Origin: Ctenosaura bakeri
Lineage: Eukaryota; Chordata; Lepidosauria; Squamata; Iguanidae
Length of the DNA stretch: 64,000 bases
Direction: 5' to 3'
Assembly: GCA_948474755.1 (NCBI GenBank)
Contig: CAOLHI010001299.1
Location: forward strand, 1 to 64,000
Part shown: positions 10,917 through 22,300 of the stretch, piece after piece
Numbering within the stretch: the first letter of the stretch is position 1
How the letters are laid out: every line of letters starts with the position of its first letter
Notes under the pieces: model-generated
Database searches by the model: none
What the model was told of the DNA's origin: nothing
Seen by the model: the letters and a program-made list of their open reading frames with translations, nothing else
Made by a program: the position numbers and the translations under genes

Positions 10917-11040
10917 GCCAGCGGGGTGGAGTCGTTTGAGTGTTACACAACCACTCCGGAGACCAGGGTTCGATTCCGCACTTGGCCTTGGGGCTGGCTT
11001 TGGTCACACACTCTCAGCCAAGAAAAGCCCGTCTCCAGGA
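10917..11040 (+). mobile_element. tRNA-derived SINE, partial
   Basis: GAGACCAGGGTTCGATTCC (B box) and GTCACACACTCTCAGCC mark the 5' part of the same SINE family. It follows exon 5 of the GAS8-like fragment. Confidence 0.75.
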
Positions 11041-11213
11041 TTGTTATCTAGCATTCAAATCAATACACCATGCTGGCTGTTACAGCACTTTTAAGACTAA
11101 CATTTTTATAGCCTGAATTCTCATGGGTTTTGTGTGGATATTTGAATGCATAGCTGCTCATGGCATCATAAAGCTGTCAGTCTTTAAATGTCAGATGGCC
11201 CTTTGTTTTGCCA

Positions 11214-11242
11214 CAAACACACACACACACACACACACACAC
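11214..11242 (+). repeat. (CA)n microsatellite, second run at 11311-11324
   Basis: Two CA runs about 70 bp apart, between the last two GAS8-like exons. Confidence 0.9.
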
Positions 11243-11589
11243 AGAGCTCCCCCTTTGATGAAGGCTTTTGCGTCGAGTTTATTTTGATGCTCTCTTGCTT
11301 TCTACACTATACACACACACACACCCAGCACCCGGCTGGAAATGGATTTCTTGTGCTTGGCAACCCCAACTCAGAATATTCCATCCACAAATAGGGTGGG
11401 ATTCCTCCTCATATTTAGGTCCATTGAGTTCAGAACTGATCCTGTTAGCTGGTTTTTGTAACATATTTCCAGGGCTTGAGGTTGGATCCCATGTTGCTGA
11501 ATTCCCTGTTTCTTGCAACCCTCTTTTCCTTTCCAGAAAAGGCATGAGGAATTGTATGAAGCTTCAGCAAATTGATTGGCCTCCAGACA

Positions 11590-11705
11590 GTCCTGAATCA
11601 GTAGGAATAAATAAATATTATTTATTTAAACTTTTGTTTGTTCACCTTTCTGCTTTCCAGGGCTTCTAAGGTGGTGTACAGCAGATTTTAAAAATTATTT
11701 AAAGA
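11590..11705 (-). mobile_element. LINE tail fragment, reverse
   Basis: TTCCAGGGCTTCTAAGGTGG then TGTACAGCAGATTTTAAAAA resembles the reverse 3' end of a lizard L2-group LINE. It follows the last GAS8-like exon. Confidence 0.4.
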
Positions 11706-11744
11706 TCCATGAAAGCAGTTGTAAAAAGAAAACTTTGAAAGCCC

Positions 11745-12002
11745 AACACTGTCTGGTGGCGCAGTGGTTAAATGCCAGTACTGCAAGCCACAAGGTTGTG
11801 AGTTCGATCCTGCCGGGCTCCAAGGTTGACTCAGCCTTCCATCCTTCCGCAGGTCGGTAAAATGAGTACCCAGCTTGTTGGGGGCATGGATAGAAAAATG
11901 TATCGAAATACATGCTCTTTGTAAGTTGTTTGCCGTCTTGATCCATATGGAGAGGTTCGGGATACAAAAAAAATAAATAAAATAAATAAATAAATAAATA
12001 AA
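11745..12002 (+). mobile_element. Sauria-type tRNA SINE
   Basis: tRNA-like head with A box TGGCGCAGTGGTTAAATG and B box GAGTTCGATCC, then GGTTGACTCAGCCTTCCATC and GGTCGGTAAAATGAGTACCC, the diagnostic Sauria SINE body. Ends in an (AAAT)n tail at 11969-12002. This family is restricted to squamates, which supports the host assignment. Confidence 0.9.
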
Positions 12003-12359
12003 AATCCAAGGGTCATTTGGAAAAGTGAAGCCTCAACCAATTTGCGAAAAACTCCATCTTGTATAACTATTAGCAGTGAACAACCTTTTAAAAGAAACAA
12101 AGCAGTGGCAAGCACAATGGGGCATCACAACCATGGTTGCTTACACAGGAATTCAAACTGGACTGCTTGGATGGGCAAAATGGATAGCTTTCTCCCATAT
12201 TTGAATGTTTAAAATACCAATTCCTATCAATTCCTATCTCTCACATTTATGAGGAAATCTGAACATTTGGGTAAGCACTTAGAAAAAAAATTATCCAATG
12301 AAACTGTTGGCCTTTTCTAGACTTCACAGATCCTGTGGCTATGAGATCCATGTAACTTA

Positions 12360-12442
12360 CTGATTTTTAAAAATAAGTCAGAAACAACTTGAAGGCACAC
12401 AACAGCATCAACTACTACTAGTACTACTACTAGTAGTACTAC
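12360..12442 (+). mobile_element. SINE 3' tail remnant with a palindromic TAC/TAG run
   Basis: AGTCAGAAACAACTTGAAGG then CACACAACAGC is the SINE tail. The next bases (12411-12441) alternate ACTACTACTAGTACT and are self-complementary. The same SINE stands at the corresponding site before V2R copy 2, so it predates the duplication. Confidence 0.65.
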
Positions 12443-12465
12443 AAGTGTCTCTGCTGGAGACTGGC

Positions 12466-12625
12466 TTTTGGAAGTCTGTTTCATCCCAAACATTTTGACC
12501 CAGATCTGATCTTGGGAAAAGTTGTTTTTTGGACTACAGCTTCCAATATACCGAAGGCAGCATGTCCAATGGGGATGCTAAGTGGAGATTCTGAGACTTC
12601 TGGTATAAAAAGGAACTTTTTCAAG
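12466..12625. repeat. hAT-like remnant upstream of V2R copy 1 (also before copy 2 at 29754-29910)
   Basis: TTTTGGACTACAGCTTCCAA and CCAATGGGGATGCTAAG belong to a common lizard repeat of the type ACTACANCTCCCAGAAT. The same element is upstream of copy 2, so it predates the duplication and could contribute promoter sequence to both. Confidence 0.5.
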
Positions 12626-13111
12626 TTCTGGTCCAGATTTGGTTCTTACAATAGAAGAGAAAAGGAGATAATTTTTGGTCTGAAGAATTCCTCCTCTCCC
12701 CTCAAAGTTCTTTGCTTTTGCACTGACAAAGTCAAAGTGTGATAAACATGTTTTTCCTTGTAATTCCACAACAACCTTACAAAACTAATTCACCATCCTG
12801 TTATTATTCTCTTTACTCTAAGGAGTAACAAAACAGTCATATTTCTGGTTAACGATTCTCTTTACTCTAAGGAGTTCCCAATGGTTATGTGAATCACATG
12901 AACCACAAACATGAATATAACCTGTTGCATTCAGGGCTTGGCCTATAGATTCCTGTGGGTCAGCCGGTCTTGGGACTCTGGACTGGACTGACAGACTGCT
13001 CACTCTTTGATTATATTGCCAACTGCTGGCTTTGAACTGCCTGCTGATATGAAGTTCTTCTTGTTTGGAGTTCTCAAATGACAATGGGAAAGAGATAAGC
13101 TGGCACTGAAG

Positions 13112-13365
13112 ATGAGTTCTTCCAAGGTGTTTGTATTTAGGATGCTGTTGGTGTTCATGTTAGTGCTATTGCTGCTTCTGCTGCTGCCCAAGGTGTTAGG
13201 CAAGAGACCATTTGCTCAGTGTTCCATCCAGGACCATCCTTCTATTATTCACCAACATTATCTCTCAGGATACTATATCATTGCTGCCATTATGCCTCAG
13301 GTCTTCTTGTTTTCAAATAAAGTAAACTTTGATAAGCATCCGTCTTGGGAACTAGATGGCTATTT
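13112..13365 (+). CDS. V2R copy 1 exon 1 (signal peptide, N-terminus)
   Basis: ATG at 13112, then [19 protein letters not shown] and a leucine run, a clear signal peptide with likely cleavage after KVLG. Continues [19 protein letters not shown], the usual first V2R cysteine block. Ends ...GGC TAT TT followed by GTAAGT; phase 2. Confidence 0.87.
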
Positions 13366-16300
13366 GTAAGTGGTTCTGTTTTCTAACCACATGCTAACAT
13401 TTGTGAGGAGTATGTTTCCAATTTGACCTACAATGTTTATTATTATTGCTGATGATGATGATGCCAGTGTTATTATTTCTACCAACATTATTACCCTCAG
13501 TAGTTCTATGTTGTGACAGTTGTGGGGGGAAATCTAATATCCATTTCCCCTTTATGCAACGGAATAAGCAGAACCTTAAAATAGATAGATAAATCCCTGA
13601 GCAACCCTGCAATGTTTCCAGGAACAGATTGTAATGTTGTTTTAAGGTGCTAAACAAATATAAGCCTCATAAATTAGAATTATCCAAAGAGAAGTCAACA
13701 TCTAACAGCATCCAAGATTGGGCTAGGAGTTTTCCTCCTGTTCAGTCAAGCCAGATTCCCAAGTCCAGCTGCTGTGCTTCACAGATTTCTTCACACATTT
13801 CTCAGACTGCAGGCATATCAGTGAACAATTTGTATCTATACATCCAAGAGAAGTGAAGTGAATGTCCTAATCTGCAGAAGATGTACTATTCAATGACATC
13901 TGATTTCTACTGCAGATTAATACCAGAGTTCTACCAGCATGTTGCAGCCTTGGCATTTGCTGTGGAGGAGTTCAATAAAAATAAGCAAATCTTACCTAAC
14001 ATCTCCATGGGTTTCCACATCTATAATAGCCACTTCAGTTCAAGCTGGACATACCTGGCCTCAATGGAAAGTCTCTCCAGACGGGGTAGATTCATCCCGA
14101 ACTACAAATGTGACCCTGAGAATGTGCCAGTAGCAGTCATTGGGGGACCTAACTATGAAGTGTGTTTTGACATGGCAAATATCCTGGATATATACAAGAT
14201 GCCACAGGTAAGATGTGCACCCAGAACAAACTGTAAACCCTTTCAGGTCATGCATTTATCCAGACCTAAAGGGAGAAGAATATAAACTGGACTTAAGGCT
14301 GCAGGCTAGTATTTGAGGAGTTAGTTATTCACCATCCTTCCTGAAGAGAAAGCACCAGAACATCAGGTGACTAAGTTTCAGTTCAGTGTTCTGTCTGATG
14401 TGCCTTTTTCATGGATCTCACATCCCTTAGTTCAAAATCCAAAAATACAGTATTCCAAAATATAGTCCACAACACTTCTTCTGAAGAGATCCAGTCTCAG
14501 AAAATCTTCCCAGGTTGGTTTTATGCAATGTGTCTTAAGCAGATCTTGCAAATAGGACTTGTTTGGACTACAATTCTCAGCGTTCCCCAAATAGCAGGGC
14601 AATCCATGTTGGCAGGAAAATTCTGGGAGTCGTATTCTAAATGTAACTTTTTCAAGTTTTAATCCTACTCATTCAGTTGAAAGTTTCCAGGCACTAGAAT
14701 CCTGGAATGATTTGCCTAAATTCATTCATAAATGCCTTCTATATGCCAGTGGTGAAGTCCAGTTCATAAATGAAAGAGAGATTGGAGGTGAGGGAATCAC
14801 CTCTACTTCTTTGTATGACCATCTCTGAGAACATAACATGTTAGCAAAAAACTTAACAATAGGAGCTAATAAAAAAGGGCAGGCTTGGGAATATGGACGT
14901 TGTTTGTAGCTTCATCTAGCATTATGTTTTTGTTACAATCCTCCTTCTTGTTTTCCTTTGGATTACTAATGCTATGGTGTGGACTTAGCACCACACAAGA
15001 GCATAAGCACAACATGTTTGCAACCAGCATCTCCTTTCAAATCATTTATAACAAAATTATTTCCACAGCTGCATTTCTGTAATTCTACTACATGAGCATC
15101 CATAAAGAAAAAAAAAACTAATTTTGTGTGTGTATGTGCGTGTGCATGTGTGTAATCTGGATTCAAGTTTAGTTACTACTTTATATCAATTTACTTCTCA
15201 TCTCTTTTCTAAAACAATATATTTTGTTTAGTTAATCTATGGCTCTACTCCCACAATTGATAGCAGCATGCAAACTGTTTTCTTCAAGTGGATGTTCCCA
15301 CTTGGGAATTACCAATATGATGGGATTCTCCACTTGCTCCTGCATTTCAACTGGCAATGGATTGGAGTAATTTTTGTCAGTGATGACAGTGAACAGAGAT
15401 TTGTACAGAATGTTCTTCCTGAGTTTGCCAAGAGAGGTATTTGCTTGGCTTTTTTAGAAAGGTTCCCCACCATAACTTCTTCCGCTGAGCTTCAGGCAAT
15501 GGTACAGGAAGGTTTTGCAACATTCAACATTGTTATGAGAAGCACTGTCAATGTTGTGGTTGTGCAAGGTCAACTTCAAACCATTGCGTTAATGAGAGTG
15601 ATGCCCCTAATTGCGGAAGAGGATGCAAAAATCTGGATTCTGACAGCTGAAATGGAATTCACATTACTTTCCTTCCAAAGAGACTGGAACATACAATTCC
15701 TCCATGGTGCCATATCCTTTGCAGTTCACTCAAAGGACCCTTTAGGGTTCCAGCCTTTTCTTCAGACAAGAAACTCCATCTTGGAAAAAGAAGACAGATT
15801 TTTAAGGATTTTTTGGGAAACTATGTTTCTCTGTTCCTTCCCTGATGAATCTGTAGAGAAGGAAGATGGAAAAACCTGCACAGAAGAGGAGAAGTTTGAG
15901 TCACTTCCCACATTTTTTTCTGAAAAGAGTATGACTTCCCAGAGCTATAGCATCTACAACGCTGTCAGTGCTGTCGCACATGCTTTGCATGCCATATATT
16001 CATCTAGACCCAAAGCTAGGACAATGAGGAATGGCAAAAAACAGAACCTTTGGAATCAACAGCCATGGCAGGTAATCAGATTAATGTAGAAGGCTTTACT
16101 GTAAGTATGCATAGAACTATAGCTCTTTGTCCGCATTGAAACCTGTCTCATGAAGAAGGACAGGTTGCTTTGGCTTCCATTTAATTAGTTGTCTGTGTTA
16201 GTGAAACAGGGGTTCTCACAGATATGGTGGGTTCCCTGAATATAAAAAGAAACCCACTTCAATATGTGGAGAAACAGGCCTTAAAATAAAGAGAAACTGA

Positions 16301-19300
16301 AAAAAACAATGACAGGATAACACTCAATTTGTTCAGCAGCCCCAGAGGTGGAAAGACTATTTAAAATTATTCTTTAAAAAAGGTTGAAAAATGTGTTTCT
16401 CAAGTGTTTAGATAACCTAACAAGAAGAATCCTGAAATGACAAGAATGTTCACAATTTGGGAATTCTTCCCAAAATGCATATATGGTTATTTTGAGCAGA
16501 AAGCAACATTGTTACACTTTAAATAACATTCTATGTACAGAAACTTCTACAGCCTATGAAGAAAATGCTGTACTCAGGAATTATTCCTCACAACATGCAC
16601 AGTATTTTCCAACCCACACCTACAAGCAAAAACATTCCCTACAGAAAAAAAAGCTACCAGTGTGGAAAATGTTGCATTCTGTGCATAAAGACAAAGTGTA
16701 AATTTTTACATAGAATAAGTCCCAAACTGGAAATAATCACTGAAAACTGTACAGCTTTTTTTTAAAAAATGTCACAATGGGGAGAAAATGTGTAAAATAC
16801 ATTTCAGCAGAAATTTAGCAAGGAATTATAACCCCGCTTAAGAGTCACAGAATCCCAAAGACAATTGCACATTGTTTGGTAGGGGAAAAATGGAGGCAGG
16901 AAGAGGGAACTCACTTCTTTGTTTTTACCCTCCTTTTTGTATCTAAGAGGAGGGCATTCAGCCAGCATTGAGAAATTTTTATAAGTCCCACTATACTTTG
17001 CTGTATTAGTGCAATGATAGGGTTGTGGACTTCCTGAAAATTGAGATTTTTCCTATATTTTTCCTGTGTTCTATAAGACCTTATTGGATTTCTATTATAA
17101 AAGCCCAAATGTTATTCCAGTTGTTAAATTGGATCCAATAGTTATGAGTGGCTTTGTTTTATTAAATTATAGTTTAATTTGATGGAAATCAAAGGTTTTA
17201 TTTATTCGCTTACTGGTTTGTTGACTCTTTTCATTATTTCTGTAGGGTGTAAGGAGAGTTGGAATTCTGATTCTGATTAACCTTTATTAGGCATACTACA
17301 ACATATGCATTTACAATAAAACTTCAACAATCATTTTTAGAAAATTTAAGCCATAAGTTTGTTGCCTCCACCAGAAAGTTGGCCATTAGCCTAGTAATAT
17401 GCGGATTCCGATCTTCCAATAAGTATTCCACTGATAACCTATCCAGACAGATATTTCTTTACAATAACCTCCTTAACAATGTTTTCCTTGGAATTATATA
17501 TGATGGGCAGAACAATACAATATGATGGAAAACATCAGGAGCTTGAGCACAATGACATATACGATTCAGAAAAGAGATCTGTAGATATCTACCCTTAGTC
17601 ACGTTTGATGGATGTGCATTCAACCTTGCAAGTAGAAAGGCCTTCCTTGACACCAACAATGAGAGTTTGAAAATAATCCAGAATCCTACCATACGAGGGG
17701 GGAATACCGAGCATCGACAGGGAACAAACCCTAGGAGGTGTTGGATATGACAACTGATATTTCCTCTCCGCAAGGCAGGCCCTGATAGTTTCAAGGCACT
17801 CCTTTTCGGTTAATAAGAGGAGAGAATCCATATTTAAACCCATAGACATTATTTTGCTTTCACAAAATGTAGCCCACCTGGTGTAGTAAATGTCAGATTG
17901 AAGGAAACATAAAAGGCCAGATCTATTAGGCCTAAAATGAATCTTAAACCAAGATCTATAAGTCACCAGCCAAGCTTCAGTTTCAAGAGAATTCAAGCCC
18001 AATTCTGCATAAAGAGTCAGATGGTGTACACACGGGGGAACAGATAATATTCTCCTGAAAGAAAGTTGCTGCAATCGTTCAATTGCCTTATTAAAGGCTG
18101 GAATCCAGGTGAATATACTATAAAGTAGTTGTGGTCTTAATTTGGTTTTATAAATTTTTAAGGCCACCAGGATATCCTGGTTGCCTTTTTTATAGTAGAA
18201 AGATTGTACAACAGGCAAAGCTCTTTTCCCTGCCAGAATTACCTTATCTCTCTGTTTGCACCAGTGCCCGTTAAAATGGAAAAGGACCCGAAGGTAAACA
18301 TACTTCTTGACCTGTTTAATTGTCTGGTTACCAATCTTCCACATTCTCGGGACAAATCTCTTAGAAAATACCAGTATTTTGGATTTATCAGAATTTACCT
18401 GCAGGTGACATTTATCGCAATATACAAAAAAATTTTTCAGGGTTCTTACCAAACCCACCTGAGACAGGGAGAGTACCAATGTATCATCGGCATACTGAAG
18501 TACAAATAGCAGCCGATTACCCAGCGAAGGTGGGTGCAAATCTACTGTGGCCATAAAGGCAGGTAGATCAGCCACAAATAGATTAAACAGGTGAGGACCC
18601 AGCACACATCCTTGTCTAACTCCTACACCTGAGTAGATAGGGTCTGTTAATAAGCTGGTTTCAGAAAATTTCACTGAGAGTTGGAATTTGAATGAATGGC
18701 ATTAAAAAACTTTACTAAGACATATGCCTAAACTACAGGTGAGGGTAAAGCAAGCAGCAGACAGAATACAGTCTTTGATTATACTGGTAAAGCCCTAAAG
18801 TACTTCTAGAACACTCCAAACCTCAATGTTTTGTGAATTTAAAAAAGGCACGTTTTCTTGCCTGAAAATTGCAGAAGACCACCAAGAATGTGTAAACACA
18901 CACACACACACAATAGCATTCCAATTCATCTACAAAAGAAACTCCCAAAGATCTCAACTACCCCCCAAATACCTCCACTTACCTCTATACTCTCTCTCAA
19001 ACTAGAAACAAAAAGTGGCATGGCATCATTTCTGGTTGCCCTTTTGAAATAGGTTTTAGAAAGAAAACGGAGGTCTTTGAGCTTGCTTTGGGCAGGGTTG
19101 TGGCATGTATGAGTGTCTGAGGAAGGAAATTGGCCCCTTCTCCCATGGAGCTGCCAACACTTGTCTTAACCCCATAGGGAAGAAAAGAGTGTCAAGGGTA
19201 GGGGTTTTCATGGAAACTTTGTCCCCAGCGTCCTCCCATATACTGACTGTTCTTCATGTGGGATCCTATCACATGTGCATCAGATTCACAGACTGTATTT

Positions 19301-22300
19301 TTCCTCCACTCATTTAGCTTCACCGCTTTTTAAGAACTGTTTCATTTAATAATAGTGCCATGGAAAAGATTTCCTTCAACCAGAATGGGGAATTTGTAGC
19401 TGGATTTGATATCATCAACTGGGTTATATTAACCAATAGATCCTTTCTTAGAGTCAAAGTTGGAAAGATCAACCCACAGGCTCCCCCAGAGCAAAGGTTC
19501 ACCATTAACGAGAGTGCCATGATTTGGCCCAGCAGGTTTAATGAGGTAAGGTCCACAGAGGTTATATTTACCTATTTTGTCAGTGTTAACCCTCCCCAGC
19601 AACACTAGCTATTCAAACACACTGAACAAACTATTATGCTGAACAAGCTATTAGAGAAACTAGATGTGACCAGTGGGATCCATGTCCACTGCATTAGGCT
19701 AAATCACTTCCAGAAGGAGCTCTTACCTCAGTTACTGGAAGGATATGAATGTGATCCTAAGGTAGCAAGCACTCCTAGTCACTAATCCCTCATGTAACTG
19801 AACACTTCTGTTCCAATTGTTCTGATATTATCCAGATTCTCACTTTATGGTCACAGGAGTCCCAGTTGCAAACAAGTATGTTTAGTAGATGACCAAGTAG
19901 AGAATCAGGTAGCAATGGTGGTGTTCGAAAATGGACTAGTAAAAAATGTGATGAACAAGAATCATACTGCTGCCAAGTAACTTGATTAACACTAACAAAA
20001 GAACATTTCTTTTTTTTTTTAAATTAAAAAGTTTTATTAAATTCTTGTTTAAAACATTGACATACTACAACAACAAACCACCACAACAACAACCACCTAC
20101 ATATATTGTACAATTGGACTATAAACTATATAGACAAACTGAAATATATCTAATGTATGTTTTCTGTATATCTTCATTCCCATTATTATCTATTATCTTA
20201 GTTACTTTGATCTTATATCTGTTAATATCTATTAATACAAATAATTAACAATTCATTAAGTTATTTAATTACTATTATTAATTACTAGTTATTTATGCTA
20301 TTCATCAGTGTCTATAACCATTTTTCCTTACTTCTATATGTACGTCTCAAAATATTTAACAATTGACAATGAACAAACAATTTGATAAACAATAAATAGT
20401 AAACAATAGACAATACAATTATTATGTCATAATTACCTACTTTCATACTAACTTGTCCTCTTCATACATCTACTTACATTCACCTCACATATATGCTGAC
20501 TTCTTTCATTTTCACCATTAGATAAATCACATAACTATTTTTATCATCCTGCTATTTGAATATAATTTCCCCTGATCTTTATATAATCTATATAATTTAT
20601 ATAATCTATATATTTTACTTACAATATTATCTACCTATTATTCTCTTATAATGAAATTAAATTATTATCTCATCTTATTATCTTATAGTCAAAAACCTCT
20701 TTTACTTCACTTCTTGTTATTTCCCTGTTATCTCCTCTCTTTCATATAAATTATGAATTATAAACAAGCATACCATGCTTCCCTGAAATCAATCATACAG
20801 TCCTAGTATTGCGTGGTTTCCCCAGTATTCTTCCCATATAGGGTTTAAAATTTCCCATTCTCTTTTAAATGTACTATTATTTTTATTTTCTAATCTTAGT
20901 GTCAAAAGAACATTTCAATGTGCTCTAAATTCAGCAGATTTTGAATTAAACTTGAAAACAGTTAATAGATTGCCCACAGTCATTTAGGATAAAGGCAATG
21001 TTTCTGGAGACAGAGGCTCCATTATTGCAAATAGCATATGAAGGTATTCTATAAAAGTGCCCTCTGAAAACAAAGACATTATACCATATCAGCAAATCAG
21101 GATCTCTTGAGAATAATTTCATGGATTGAACAGTAAAAATGCAAACACCTGAATTCTTGTTATCTGTCATTTGTGGGCAGACACGTCCCCTTTCTCGATG
21201 TAATGAAAATTGTCATTTAGGCTATAGAAAGGCCAAGAAGGAAGGGGAGCCACCCTGCTGCTATGATTGCCTTCCATGTCCAGAAGGGAAGATCTCAGCC
21301 CAAAAGGGTAAGAAACGTCCTTTATATTATTCACAAACTATATCTAGAATTTTCTGGCACAGACACATAGAACCTTCCAAGTTATTTAAATTTTTTGGAA
21401 GTGAGTAATAAGATGATACTGTGTTATATCACAACAGAGGCATGTGTGTTCTTCTGTGTAGCACTTCATATCCTGGTGGGTTAGGCAGTAGAAGAATTAT
21501 TCCATGTCTAGCAGAAACTGCTATAGGAGTATGAATCCTGATTTGATTCATCCTCCATTCTCATACAGAAAAATGGTCAGGGGGACATCTCCTCCAGATG
21601 AGATAGTTTGCTTGTTGTTGCTGGTTGTAGTAGTTTCAAGGAATATTGGTATGGCTTTTTGCAAGTATTGTTTGAACATTTATTTAAATTGTGCAACACT
21701 GGAGAATGTGGCCATTGCATATTTATAATCATAGTTTTGGGTGGATTTGTTCGTGTCTTTTCATTCCATCAGGATGTCTTGTTGTGACTGCTCTATTTAA
21801 CCTCAAAAAGGAGGAAAAGCACAGCATTTTCATGCAGAATTTTGCCCCAAGTTGCCTTGATGCAATTTGCAGAAACAGTGGCAGAAAAAATAGCATTTTA
21901 GCCACATATCTAAAGCAAAATATTTCATGGAGAATGAGAAAATCCTCAAAGTTGGTTTCTCACCATAATGAGACAGCCAGGCTTCAGAACCGTAGATCAA
22001 AGTGATAAGAGATTCTTCGTGCCTCATCTCCAAAGAAAGATCATTTGCTTATGGATGAGGATAAACATTCCTTCTTCGCTTTGAGCCCAAGACCTCCACT
22101 GCCTGGAATTATAGCTGAAAATGGCCTTAAATCTAATGACTTGGAGAGGGGTATTTGGGTATTACTTGGGTATTAAAAATTGCCCTAGAAATGGATTATA
22201 TTTTGTGAATGTTAAGCTCTAGATTCCTATAAAAAATGTTTTCTTTCTATTTTAGACATGGATGACTGTTATCCTTGTTCAGAAGATCATTATCCAAACA

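Larger units (their letters stand above)
8768..11575 (+). pseudogene. GAS8/DRC4-like (dynein regulatory complex) gene fragment, apparently broken
   Basis: Exons by splice sites and similarity: 8768-8770 (Met), 9928-10035, 10235-10384, 10570-10732, about 10823-10897 and 11537-11575. The peptide starts MASKGKLEKKVVGPEKGKLK; exon 3 reads STENAHISELMENHRKATTD then IKNYYEEIILRNLMLISSLK; later RNRLAELLQESRAQVSQLQG, RLKATERELKGLQLEDELLQ and KRHEELYEASAN before TGA. This is the coiled coil of GAS8/DRC4, a nexin-dynein regulatory complex subunit of motile cilia, but exons for roughly residues 40-220 of GAS8 are missing. Exon 4 has one extra base near 10631 (163 nt instead of 162), giving an early TAA, and the expected acceptor of exon 5 reads TTAC instead of AG. 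A decayed or partial paralogue is the simplest reading; a functional short gene with sequence errors is possible. Confidence 0.6.

Noticed and set aside
11750..11820. tRNA gene
   Set aside because: A and B boxes exist but the cloverleaf is not complete and the sequence continues as a Sauria SINE.
17595..18674. Host protein gene on the minus strand
   Set aside because: The YADD polymerase motif, target duplications and empty site in the paralogue show it is a retrotransposon.
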